Below are positions 5,647 to 12,614 of a DNA stretch of 12,618 nt, in pieces. How positions within the stretch are numbered: position 1 is the first letter of the stretch; each line of letters starts with the position of its first letter. The notes under the pieces are model-generated. The model searched no databases and was not told the DNA's origin. It worked only from the letters and a program-made list of their open reading frames with translations. The stretch comes from Gammaproteobacteria bacterium (GTDB taxonomy: Bacteria; Pseudomonadota; Gammaproteobacteria; Chromatiales; Chromatiaceae). The translations under genes and the position numbers were made by a program. The stretch lies in the NCBI GenBank assembly GCA_030620735.1, contig JAUXDV010000031.1:1-12618 (forward strand), in the 5' to 3' direction.

Positions 5647-5660
5647 TTGATAATTATCCT
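5647..5660. promoter_or_regulatory. Weak FNR-like site upstream of the 10-TM protein gene
   Basis: TTGATAATTATCCT has a perfect left half-site and 3 of 5 bases in the right half of TTGAT-N4-ATCAA. It contains the palindrome GATAATTATC and lies 66 bases before the start codon. A TATAAG sequence (5672-5677) could serve as -10. This is suggestive only. Confidence 0.25.
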
Positions 5661-5725
5661 GTTTACTTAAATATAAGAAAACACTAATATACACACATAT
5701 AAGTAATTTATGTGGGTATATAAGT

Positions 5726-6931
5726 ATGTTAATTAAGCAACTTGGTTCAAAATATTCGCCGCTCTATTTTCTCGCCGCCTTGGGCGCAGGGGGGCTGGCG
5801 GTCTCTTTTTTCATGTATCCGCAGTTTATGATTCCCCATGCGGACACGCCGATGGTGACCTTTGAACACCTCTATCCGTTGCTCACCGGCGGTGATATAG
5901 GTACGGTTATAGCGCTGTCGGCTGCGCTTGTTGCGGTGGCGCTGCTGTCACTGCTGCATTTTCGGCTATTGTTCTGGAATATCAGTGAATATCGCCGTTT
6001 TCGCAAGACGGAGGCGTTCACCGCATTGAAACGCTCCAATATGGAAGTGTCTCTGATGGTGATTCCGTTGACGCTGGCAATGAGTGTCAACGTCAGTTTT
6101 ATACTTGGTGCTGTTTTTGTGCCGGGTTTGTGGGATTTTGTGGAGTATCTGTTCCCGCTTGCGCTGCTGGCTTTTAGCCTGATTGGATTCCATGCGCTAA
6201 AAACTCTGGGTGAATACTTTACGCGATTGCTGACGAATGGTGACTTCGACTTCGTCTCCAACAATAATTTGAGTCAGATGCTGGCGATCTTCGCGCTCGT
6301 CATGATCGCTGTGGGCATGGCTGCGCCTGGCGCCATGAGTCACTATAAAGAGATCAATGCGATCGGCATGTTCCTGTCGCTGTTTTTCCTCTCGCTGGCA
6401 TTCTTGCTGACGATCGTCAAACTTGTGCTGGGGTTTCAGTCAATCCTGAAGCATGGCATTGCTGAAAAATCTGCTGTCAGCCTGTGGATCATGATCCCCA
6501 TACTGACTTTAGGTGGAATCACCATGATCCGCCTGACGATGGGGCTGCACCATGGCTTCGAGGAGACTCTCTCCAAACCGGGTTTGTTCGTCATCACCTC
6601 CATTATCCTGTCGTTGCAGATCGTTGTAGGCTTGATCGGCTACAAGGTAATGAAGAAGGTCGGCTATTTCCGCGACTACAGCCAGGGAGCGAAAGCGGAT
6701 GCGGGAAGCTTCTCGCTGATATGTCCGGGAGTGGCCTTCGTGGTTTTCGGTATGTTCTTTATCGTGTTTGGCCTGGTGAAGAATGGTCTCGTGGAGCTGC
6801 TTTCTCCGGCCTTTTTCATGCTTTTGCTGCCCCTGGCGTTGATTCAGCTGCAGACTGTGAGAGTCTATTTTCGACTGCTGTGCAGAGTGACAGCATGTGG
6901 GAGTTGTAAAATTGCAGCAGTTGAGTCATGA
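5726..6931 (+). CDS. Ten-helix inner-membrane protein, TDT/SLAC1-like topology, C-terminal CGSC
   Basis: The 401-aa product has ten evident membrane helices, at roughly residues 13-34, 57-80, 108-132, 140-160, 183-202, 211-236, 250-271, 285-306, 328-350 and 357-380. That count and size resemble the TDT/SLAC1 transporter and channel fold. From memory it also resembles proteins that databases label 'TsoY family (seleno)protein', but I cannot confirm that without a search. After the last helix comes a short cytoplasmic tail with C386 and a CGSC motif (391-394), a candidate redox pair; in a selenoprotein family one of these could be Sec in relatives. The start has only a poor ribosome binding site (GTGGG). 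It stands alone, convergent with the peroxiredoxin gene, with a weak FNR-like site upstream. Substrate and role are unknown. Confidence 0.85.
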   Translation: MLIKQLGSKYSPLYFLAALGAGGLAVSFFMYPQFMIPHADTPMVTFEHLYPLLTGGDIGTVIALSAALVAVALLSLLHFRLLFWNISEYRRFRKTEAFTALKRSNMEVSLMVIPLTLAMSVNVSFILGAVFVPGLWDFVEYLFPLALLAFSLIGFHALKTLGEYFTRLLTNGDFDFVSNNNLSQMLAIFALVMIAVGMAAPGAMSHYKEINAIGMFLSLFFLSLAFLLTIVKLVLGFQSILKHGIAEKSAVSLWIMIPILTLGGITMIRLTMGLHHGFEETLSKPGLFVITSIILSLQIVVGLIGYKVMKKVGYFRDYSQGAKADAGSFSLICPGVAFVVFGMFFIVFGLVKNGLVELLSPAFFMLLLPLALIQLQTVRVYFRLLCRVTACGSCKIAAVES

Positions 6932-6978
6932 GTTATCGAAATCAGGTCTCAGACTGACAAGGCATGAAAAAAACATTT

Positions 6979-7043
6979 TCTCTCGCAAAGACGCCAAGAC
7001 CGCCAAGTAAAACCTTTGCGTCCTTTGCGTTCTTAGCGAGAGA
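6979..7043. repeat. Imperfect palindromic repeat with AAAGACG/CTTTGCG words
   Basis: TCTCTCGC (6979-6986) and GCGAGAGA (7036-7043) are exact complements. Between them the left side repeats words like AAAGACGCCAAGACCGCCAAG-type units, and the right side repeats CTTTGCGTCCTTTGCG-type units that would pair with them. This resembles a family of GCAAAGACGC / GCGTCTTTGC intergenic repeats seen across unrelated bacteria. It lies between two convergent genes, where a folded RNA could terminate both. Confidence 0.6.
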
Positions 7044-7092
7044 TTCTTTTAAAACTTGACTCATTTGCAAACATTTTAGTGGATCAAGGATT

Positions 7093-7560
7093 CTAGACCA
7101 TCCCTTTCACCAGTTCCAGCACCTGCTTTGCATGCCCTTTGGGTTTGATGTCGTAGAAGGTATGTTGAATAATTCCCTGCTTGTCGATGATGAAGGTTGA
7201 GCGCAGAATTCCCATCTTCTTTTCGCCATGCGCCTCTTTTTCACGCCACACATCATAGGCTTTGCACAGCACTCCATCGATGTCAGCCAGCAGGTGGATA
7301 GTGAGTCCGTGTTTGTCGCGAAAGTTGCCATGTGTGTAGCAGCTGTCTCTGCTGACACCGAAGATAAGTGTGTCCAGCTTTTCAAACTGTGCACTCATAT
7401 CTGAAAACTCCAGCGCCTCCAGGGTGCATCCGGGAGTATCGTCTTTGGGGTAAAAATAGAGCACCAGGTTATGCTTGTTTTTGAGGTCTTCGAGCTGAAT
7501 CATCTCGAGTTCAGCATTTGGGATCTCAAAGCCTGGAGCAATATCGCCGGGTTTCAGCAT
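7093..7560 (-). CDS. bcp: Thioredoxin-dependent thiol peroxidase, Bcp/PrxQ type
   Basis: This 155-aa peroxiredoxin reduces hydrogen and organic peroxides with electrons from thioredoxin. The peroxidatic cysteine is C45 in the signature 'YFYPKDDTPGCTLEALEF', with the preceding T42-P43 of the active site; 'GVSRDSCYTHGNFRDKHG' and 'GILRSTFIIDKQGIIQ' follow the family. The usual Bcp resolving cysteine five residues later (C50 in E. coli) is leucine here. Other cysteines are C74 and C99. C74 falls in the helix region where some PrxQ proteins carry an alternative resolving cysteine, so the enzyme may be of that type or 1-Cys. The start has a GGAG ribosome binding site. A perfect FNR-type box (7740-7753) lies 180 bases upstream. 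The gene is convergent with the 10-TM protein gene. Confidence 0.95.
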   Translation of the reverse strand: MLKPGDIAPGFEIPNAELEMIQLEDLKNKHNLVLYFYPKDDTPGCTLEALEFSDMSAQFEKLDTLIFGVSRDSCYTHGNFRDKHGLTIHLLADIDGVLCKAYDVWREKEAHGEKKMGILRSTFIIDKQGIIQHTFYDIKPKGHAKQVLELVKGMV

Positions 7561-7713
7561 GGAGTCTCCTTTTGATCACTTGGCGTTTTTATTGAATGGG
7601 GAGAGAGGGTTTGCAATCTTTCTGATGCAACTCCGGCTGTAACATCTCAATAACTCCGTGCATTGAATATATTTTGTTAAAACAGATGACGGCATTCACA
7701 CGGTCTTATTGAG

Positions 7714-7753
7714 AACTTACCTCCAGCTTCCCACTCTTTTTGATATATATCAA
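7714..7753 (-). promoter_or_regulatory. FNR/ANR-type site with candidate -10, upstream of bcp
   Basis: TTGATATATATCAA (7740-7753) matches TTGAT-N4-ATCAA perfectly. On the minus strand a TAAGTT hexamer (7719-7714) follows. With a start near 7707 the box would be centred at about -40, close to the class II activator position of -41.5. The resulting leader to bcp would be about 147 bases, and I see no structured RNA in it. The thiO gene ends on the other side, so bcp is the only evident target. Confidence 0.55.
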
Positions 7754-7804
7754 GTTTATACTATAGGCAGGGTACTGCTGAAAAATTTCTTTGCGAACGG
7801 CTCC

Positions 7805-8893
7805 TCAATCGCGCACAGCATCGAAGGCGTAGGGTGCGGGGTCTACCTCTGTTTCTCTTGCGAGCACCAGGTCTGCGACCAGTTTTGCCGATGCAGGCGC
7901 CAGCACCACGCCGTTGCGGTAGTGTCCGGCGTTGATGAAGAGATTCTCATATTCGGGGTGTCTGCCGATGTAGGGTACGCCGCCCGGTGAGCCCGGACGC
8001 AGTCCCGCCCAGTGGTGTTCTATCGGATAATCGGCCAACTGCGGGTAGAGGTCGATGGCGCATTGGTGCAGCAGTTCGGTGGCCTCGCTGGTCGTCTCCT
8101 TGACGAATCCGGTATGTTCGATGGTGCTGCCAAACAGCACCCGGCCATCCTTGCGCGGTACCGTGTAGTGGCTATCCCACAGGGTGATGCGTTTGACAGC
8201 GCCGGGGTTTGTCTTGAACAGCAGCATTTGCCCGCGTACAGGCTCAATCTTCGGCTGCGGCATGGTCTCGCGCAGCATTTCACCCGCCCAGGCGCCGCTG
8301 CAGAGAATGATGTTTTCTGCGATAAACCGCTGCTTAGCTGTCTTTACCGCAGTGATATTTGCACCCGTATGTTCAAAGCCTGTGACCGGACTCTCAAGAA
8401 TGAAATTTGCGCCGAGGTTTTCAAGCTCCTTGTGCAGTGCTTTCATGAAACGCGGGTTTCTGACCTGTGCGACCTGCGGCAGCCACAGCCCCTCATCAAC
8501 CGGACTCTTCAGGCTTGTTTCGATATCATGCATCTGCCGCCTGTCGAGTTGTTGCAGATCGACCTGCCACTGCTGCGCCCAACGCACTGCCGCCCGGGTT
8601 TCATCCGGTGCAAGAATCAGCAGCCCGCTGTTGAGATATTCAGGGTCGATGCCTGTATTCTCTGCGAGTTGCGCCGCCAAAGCAGGGTAGGTTTTCTGAC
8701 TGTTACTCGCCAGCAGATTGACAGCATCACAATAGCGCCATGGATAGAGAGGGGAGACGATGCCGCCGCCGGCCCATGAAGATTCCCGGCCGGGTTGCTG
8801 GCGTTCAATCAGTGTCACTTGCGCGCCGGAGAGCAGCAGTTCGCGCGCGCTCATCATGCCGCTGATGCCGGCGCCTATCACGATGGTGTGCAT
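7805..8893 (-). CDS. thiO: Glycine oxidase ThiO (FAD-dependent)
   Basis: ThiO oxidises glycine to iminoglycine (dehydroglycine), a building block of the thiazole ring of thiamin. The 362-aa product begins with the FAD-binding Rossmann motif GAGISG (7-12) and an acidic residue E30 at the end of strand 2. 'ESSWAGGGIVSPLYPW' around 37-52 is the second FAD contact. The D-amino-acid-oxidase family C-terminal signature is 'GLRPGSPGGVPYIG' (297-310), whose R299 should bind the substrate carboxylate, followed by GHYRNGV. A generic DAO-family oxidase cannot be fully excluded, but length and motifs favour ThiO. It starts 5 bases after the ispH stop, and its ribosome binding site (GAGGGGG) lies within the ispH end. 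In Pseudomonas an equivalent gene lies near ispH but separated by type IV pilus genes. No other thiamin genes are in the window. Confidence 0.93.
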   Translation of the reverse strand: MHTIVIGAGISGMMSARELLLSGAQVTLIERQQPGRESSWAGGGIVSPLYPWRYCDAVNLLASNSQKTYPALAAQLAENTGIDPEYLNSGLLILAPDETRAAVRWAQQWQVDLQQLDRRQMHDIETSLKSPVDEGLWLPQVAQVRNPRFMKALHKELENLGANFILESPVTGFEHTGANITAVKTAKQRFIAENIILCSGAWAGEMLRETMPQPKIEPVRGQMLLFKTNPGAVKRITLWDSHYTVPRKDGRVLFGSTIEHTGFVKETTSEATELLHQCAIDLYPQLADYPIEHHWAGLRPGSPGGVPYIGRHPEYENLFINAGHYRNGVVLAPASAKLVADLVLARETEVDPAPYAFDAVRD

Positions 8894-8898
8894 CTGCG

Positions 8899-9870
8899 TT
8901 ACCCCCTCTCTTTTGAAGCTTGCTGCTCTGCCATGAGGCGCAGGTTTTTTGGCAGTACAAACACGATATCTTCCCTGTTTCCCATGTTATCTTCCGCCGC
9001 TTTTGCTCCGAGTGATTGCAGGCGCTTGATGACATCGGAGACCACGACTTCCGGCGCCGAGGCTCCTGCAGTGACGCCGATGACGTCGACTCCATGCAAC
9101 CATTCGGGATCGATGTCATCGGGGCCGTCGATCAGATAGGAGGTTCTTCCCTGTTTCTCGGCCAGTTCACGCAGCCTGTTTGAGTTGGAGCTGTTGGGAG
9201 AGCCTACCACCAGGATCAGGTCGCATTCCTTGGCAAGCTCCTTGACGGCATCCTGGCGGTTTTGCGTGGCATAGCAAATATCATCTTTCTTTTGTCCGCT
9301 AATCTTGGGAAAGCGCTTTCGCAATGCAGCGACAACCTCTACAGTATCATCGATCGAGAGGGTTGTTTGGGTGACGTAAGCGATTTTCTGCGGGTTTTTA
9401 ATCGTCAGGTTGGCGACATCGCCAGGGGTTTCGATGAGCAGCATCTCGCCCTCCATATGTTTGCAGCGATACTGTCCCATGGTGCCCTCGACTTCGGGGT
9501 GCCCCTTGTGTCCGATCAGCACCACCGAGTCGCCATTTCTGCAGTGACGCACCACTTCCATGTGAACTTTGGTGACCAGCGGGCAGGTGGCGTCGAAAAT
9601 CTGTAACTCACGGGCTTTCGCTTCATCCTTGACGTCCTGGGAGACGCCGTGGGCGGAGAAGATCACCGTCTGTCCATCGGGAATGTCATCGAGGCTATCG
9701 ACAAAAATGGCGCCCCGTTCACGCAGGCTTTCGACGACAAAGCGATTATGCACCACTTCATGACGCACATAGATGGGAGGGCCGATCAGATCAAGCGCTG
9801 TTTCAACGATTTCGATGGCGCGATCCACCCCGGCGCAGAACCCACGGGGATTGGCAAGCAGCAGTTTCAT
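8899..9870 (-). CDS. ispH: 4-hydroxy-3-methylbut-2-enyl diphosphate reductase IspH (LytB)
   Basis: IspH performs the last step of the MEP pathway, reducing HMBPP to IPP and DMAPP in the cytoplasm, and is normally essential. The 323-aa product has the three [4Fe-4S] ligands C12, C96 and C199. The diphosphate and proton-relay residues are H41, H74, H124 and E126 (in 'GHPEVEGTMG'), with T167 in YVTQTT and 'GSPNSSNSNRL' near 223. The frame opens at ATG 9879 (MDSMKLL). I use ATG 9870 because it gives the standard MKLLLANPRGFCAG start and overlaps the adenosyltransferase stop as ATGA. The GGGAG ribosome binding site is nearer the first ATG, so both may be used. Neighbours are unusual: ispH generally follows lspA and fkpB, whereas here it follows cobalamin genes and is coupled to them. 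Confidence 0.97.
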   Translation of the reverse strand: MKLLLANPRGFCAGVDRAIEIVETALDLIGPPIYVRHEVVHNRFVVESLRERGAIFVDSLDDIPDGQTVIFSAHGVSQDVKDEAKARELQIFDATCPLVTKVHMEVVRHCRNGDSVVLIGHKGHPEVEGTMGQYRCKHMEGEMLLIETPGDVANLTIKNPQKIAYVTQTTLSIDDTVEVVAALRKRFPKISGQKKDDICYATQNRQDAVKELAKECDLILVVGSPNSSNSNRLRELAEKQGRTSYLIDGPDDIDPEWLHGVDVIGVTAGASAPEVVVSDVIKRLQSLGAKAAEDNMGNREDIVFVLPKNLRLMAEQQASKERG

Positions 9871-10403
9871 GGAATCCATTTGGTTTCAGGCTCTCCCAGT
9901 TGCTGGTTGACATGTCGTGCCAGCACAAACAACAGATCGGAGAGACGATTAAGATAACGCATTAGGTGAGAGTTTACCTCTTCTTGCTGCTTGAGGTGAA
10001 GCGCCTCGCACTCTGCACGGCGGCACAGGCTGCGGGCATGGTGCAGCGTGGCGCCGGCAGCACAGCCTCCGGGAAGGATGAAATGCGTCATGCGCGGTAA
10101 TGCCGCATCATGGTGGTCGATCATCTTTTCTACCACCAGCAGATGCTCATCCGTGATGCGGGTCTCTTTTGCCAGCGCCAACTCGGCGCCAGCGATAAAA
10201 ACCTGTTTCTGCAGAATCTCGATCTGTTGCTTTAACAACGGATCCGTCAATTGCGAGCAGACAATCCCCAGCACCGCATTGAATTCGTCCAGGGCGCCGA
10301 TGGCCACAAAACGCTGGTCTGTTTTTGAGCGGCGCTCACCATTGGCGAGTCCGCTGCTTCCATGGTCACCGGTGCGCGTATAGATGCGTGACTTTTTGGT
10401 CAT
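9867..10403 (-). CDS. pduO: Cob(I)alamin adenosyltransferase, PduO type
   Basis: The enzyme transfers the adenosyl group of ATP to cob(I)alamin, making adenosylcobalamin. The 178-aa product carries the N-terminal ATP-binding motif 'IYTRTGDHGSSGLANG' (7-22, usually TRTGDDGTTGLGDG), 'ALDEFNAVLG' (37-46), FILPGG (108-113), 'HHARSLCRRAE' (121-131) and 'RYLNRLSDLLFVLAR' (149-163). These are all diagnostic of the PduO/MMAB trimeric family rather than CobA/BtuR. The substitutions SS for TT and AN for GD in the first motif are mild departures. Its start codon overlaps the btuB stop (ATGA), and its stop overlaps the preferred ispH start (ATGA), so translation should be coupled. Following the B12 transporter, its likely job is to activate imported cobalamin. 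Confidence 0.94.
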   Translation of the reverse strand: MTKKSRIYTRTGDHGSSGLANGERRSKTDQRFVAIGALDEFNAVLGIVCSQLTDPLLKQQIEILQKQVFIAGAELALAKETRITDEHLLVVEKMIDHHDAALPRMTHFILPGGCAAGATLHHARSLCRRAECEALHLKQQEEVNSHLMRYLNRLSDLLFVLARHVNQQLGEPETKWIP

Positions 10404-12259
10404 ATTTTCACCTTGATGCCAATAAAAACACCGAATCCTGCGCCTGCATAACCGTGAACCGGTTGATACTGCTTGTCGGTCAAGTTGATGATTTTTCCAT
10501 TGATCTGCCAGCGATCATTGAATTGATAGCTGGCGGCAAGGTCAATGGTCGTATAACTGCCGAGCGTGGTGCGGGTGACGGGGAATGAACCGCGAATGGT
10601 ATCTTCCCGGCTGCCCACATAGTGCATGACTCCGGAAAGAGAGATCTTCTCTGACGGATCGTAGTTGAGCGTCAGGCTCGCCTCGTTTTCCGGCCGACGC
10701 AGCAGTGGTTCTCCATCGTTCTCTTCGGTGTCCGTCCAGGTGTAATCCACGCGCGCGTTGAATGCATCGTTGAAGCGGTAGCTGACAAAGCTCTCGACGC
10801 CTTTTGTCGTCACATCCGAGACATTGAAGTATTTGAAAGTGGTGTTGTTGAAGTCGATCAGGTTGTCCATCTTGTTGTAAAAGAGCGTGGCGCCCAGTGA
10901 GAGCCTGTTGTCAAGTATCTGCTGGTCAAAACCAATCTCAGCGCCGCGGCTTTTTTCGGCGTCAAGATGCGGATTCCCTGAAAATTCATCATACAATTGA
11001 AACAGGGAGGGGGCATTGAAAGCCGTGCCATAGCTGGCCTTGATCCTGGTTTTACTCTCTTCGATCAGGAAGACAGGAGCGATGCGCCAGGTGGTCTCGC
11101 CACCAAATCCGGTATGGTCGTCGTGGCGTACGCCGATGGTTCCAAACAGGTTGTCAAAAAAACTGAACTGATCCTGCAGATAGAATGACCTTGTGGTTGC
11201 CTGGTGATCGCTGGCGGAAAAGTCCGAGGAGGTGATGGCTTTCTCCTGCTCCCATTTGAATCCGGCGGTCAGCGTATGGTTGTCCAGGAAGTAGAAGTCG
11301 TTGCGCCACTCCGCCTCATTGCGCTTGCTGTCGAAATAGGTGGAGGAGGGGAGTCCGAGGAAATCATAGACAGTGTCTCTGACATTGCTGCTGCGGTTGA
11401 ACAGCAGACGGCTGTTCCACTTTCCATCGAGCAGGCGCGCTTCGGCGGCGGTATGGATAAACCAGCTTTCCAGATCCGTTTCCGGAATAGGTGATTCATC
11501 CGCACTGGCGTCGAATTCGGTATTCGAATCGATGAACTGTCCGCTCAACTCAAATTTCAAATTTTCAATGGGATGGAATTCGGTGCTGGCAGTCAGCGTG
11601 GTATTGCGATAGCCGTCGTCATCGACCGGAGAGAACTGATAATCCGGAGCGCTGACAGTTTCACCATCGGTGTCGATATTGGCCAGCGACAGCATATATG
11701 TTGCTTTCTGATTGCCGCCGTAGAGTGTCATAGCCTCCTTGAAAGTGTTGTGACTGCCGCCCTGTAGCTCGATCGAGCCGCTCACAGGGCCGCCTGCAGT
11801 ACTCCCTTTTCTGGTGATGATGTTGATGACGCCGCCGATGGCATCGGAGCCGTAGAGGGTGCTCTGGGGGCCCCGCACAACCTCGATGCGTTCAATAGCA
11901 TCTGTCATGAGGCTGGCGAAATCAAAAGCGCCGTTCGGTGAGGTGGTGTCATTGATCTTGACGCCATCGATCATCACCAGTACATGGTTCGAGTTTGTGC
12001 CACGAATAAACAGTGATGTCGGCTGTCCGATGCCGCCGTTACGGGCAACATGGACTCCGGGAACCTGACGCAGCGCCTCGGCAACCGTCTGGTATTGATG
12101 GCGTTCAATATCGCTGCGCGTGATGACTGTGGTTGACGGCGCGGTCTCTATTAGAGGAGTTTCGTTGCCTGTCGCGGTGATGACGATGACTGTCTCGTCT
12201 TCGGCCGACATGGCTGCGCCTGATGTTGCCAGCAGCAACAGTGGGATGGTTGACTTCAT
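10400..12259 (-). CDS. btuB: TonB-dependent cobalamin outer-membrane receptor BtuB
   Basis: BtuB imports vitamin B12 across the outer membrane using TonB energy. The 619-aa precursor has a signal peptide (MKSTIPLLLLATSGAAMSA, cleaved before EDE) and a TonB box (ETVIVITA, about 22-29). The plug domain runs to about residue 150 ('ALRQVPGVHVARNGGIGQP', 'FIRGTNSNHVLVMIDGVKIN', 'RGPQSTLYGSDAIGGVINII'), and a 22-strand barrel pattern fills the rest. The length matches BtuB (about 600), and the cobalamin riboswitch directly upstream supports the substrate strongly. I start at ATG 12257-12259, which follows an AAAGG ribosome binding site and gives the signal peptide directly; an in-frame ATG at 12292 lies in the leader. 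The C-terminus ends in KVKI rather than the aromatic residue usual for barrel assembly, a minor oddity. It is first of four overlapping genes. Confidence 0.92.
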   Translation of the reverse strand: MKSTIPLLLLATSGAAMSAEDETVIVITATGNETPLIETAPSTTVITRSDIERHQYQTVAEALRQVPGVHVARNGGIGQPTSLFIRGTNSNHVLVMIDGVKINDTTSPNGAFDFASLMTDAIERIEVVRGPQSTLYGSDAIGGVINIITRKGSTAGGPVSGSIELQGGSHNTFKEAMTLYGGNQKATYMLSLANIDTDGETVSAPDYQFSPVDDDGYRNTTLTASTEFHPIENLKFELSGQFIDSNTEFDASADESPIPETDLESWFIHTAAEARLLDGKWNSRLLFNRSSNVRDTVYDFLGLPSSTYFDSKRNEAEWRNDFYFLDNHTLTAGFKWEQEKAITSSDFSASDHQATTRSFYLQDQFSFFDNLFGTIGVRHDDHTGFGGETTWRIAPVFLIEESKTRIKASYGTAFNAPSLFQLYDEFSGNPHLDAEKSRGAEIGFDQQILDNRLSLGATLFYNKMDNLIDFNNTTFKYFNVSDVTTKGVESFVSYRFNDAFNARVDYTWTDTEENDGEPLLRRPENEASLTLNYDPSEKISLSGVMHYVGSREDTIRGSFPVTRTTLGSYTTIDLAASYQFNDRWQINGKIINLTDKQYQPVHGYAGAGFGVFIGIKVKI

Positions 12260-12277
12260 GATGGTTGTACCTTTTGG

Positions 12278-12320
12278 GAGTGCCCGCCGCACTCGGGAAA
12301 TTCAGTCAACAGAGTTGACT
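12278..12320 (-). promoter_or_regulatory. btuB: Expression-platform hairpins between riboswitch and btuB
   Basis: Two short stems lie between the aptamer and the btuB start. AGTCAAC/GTTGACT pairs around a 3-base loop (12304-12320), and GAGTGC/GCACTC around a 5-base loop (12278-12294). Neither has a T-run, so control is more likely at translation initiation than by termination. The second stem ends 18 bases from the ATG, close to the AAAGG ribosome binding site. The folding switch is inferred. Confidence 0.4.
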
Positions 12321-12325
12321 ACCTG

Positions 12326-12455
12326 CATGCAGAGCCGGTCCCCGGACTTACAGTGAATTGTTCACTGATTACCGTTGCGGGGGCAGTGTCGGAATTGCAC
12401 CGACTTCCCGATTATCCAGGCAGGAGTAACTCCCGCCAGGCACTCTGAAGCATAG
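12326..12455 (-). promoter_or_regulatory. Cobalamin riboswitch (AdoCbl aptamer)
   Basis: On the minus strand the conserved core is unmistakable: GGGAA, then GGTGCAATTCCGAC, then ACTGCCCCCGCAACGGTAA (core 12369-12398 on the plus strand). An AAGTCCGGGGACCGG stem and CTCTGCAT close it. The closing CTCTG (12334-12330) pairs with CAGAG near 12447, forming the P1 stem. This family binds adenosylcobalamin and represses downstream B12 uptake or synthesis genes. It lies about 70 bases before btuB and should control the whole btuB-pduO-ispH-thiO array. A TTGACC hexamer with a poor TAAGGT -10 lies just upstream (about 12486-12459). Confidence 0.94.
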
Positions 12456-12511
12456 TGACCTTAATGGATTGGAAATCACAGGTCAAATAATGAGAAAAAC
12501 AAAATTTTTAC

Positions 12512-12538
12512 CACGAAAATCACGAAAAGCACGAAAAT
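12512..12538. repeat. Three tandem 9-base units (CACGAAAAT/G)
   Basis: CACGAAAAT, CACGAAAAG and CACGAAAAT stand head to tail after ATTTTTAC. The pattern resembles the CACGAAG-type intergenic repeats common in many bacterial genomes. Its function is unknown. Confidence 0.6.
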
Positions 12539-12565
12539 AGATAAATCATTGTGACAGACTCTTCC

Positions 12566-12614
12566 TCACTACTCACTACTCACTACTCACTACTCACTAC
12601 TCAGTCCTCATCCC
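12566..12614. repeat. Heptanucleotide tandem repeat (TCACTAC)n
   Basis: Five perfect copies of TCACTAC run from 12566 to 12600, followed by two decaying units (TCAGTCC, TCATCCC) to 12614. As a 7-base array it would shift frame if translated, but no gene crosses it. It is likely prone to slippage and varies between strains. Confidence 0.85.

Noticed and set aside
5649..5658. Fur box (GATAATTATC) upstream of the ten-helix protein
   Set aside because: Only a 10-base partial match to the 19-base Fur consensus; the sequence is equally explained as a partial FNR site.
6900..6960. Possible selenocysteine readthrough at the TGA ending the ten-helix protein
   Set aside because: The TGA is preceded by a cysteine-containing CGSC tail and followed by only about 11 codons without motif. 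No convincing SECIS hairpin stands directly after it; the repeat at 6979 is too far and of a different kind.
8012..8779. A long (255-codon) plus-strand frame opposite thiO
   Set aside because: It lies wholly antisense to the well-supported thiO gene, has no recognisable domain, and is explained by the codon bias of thiO.
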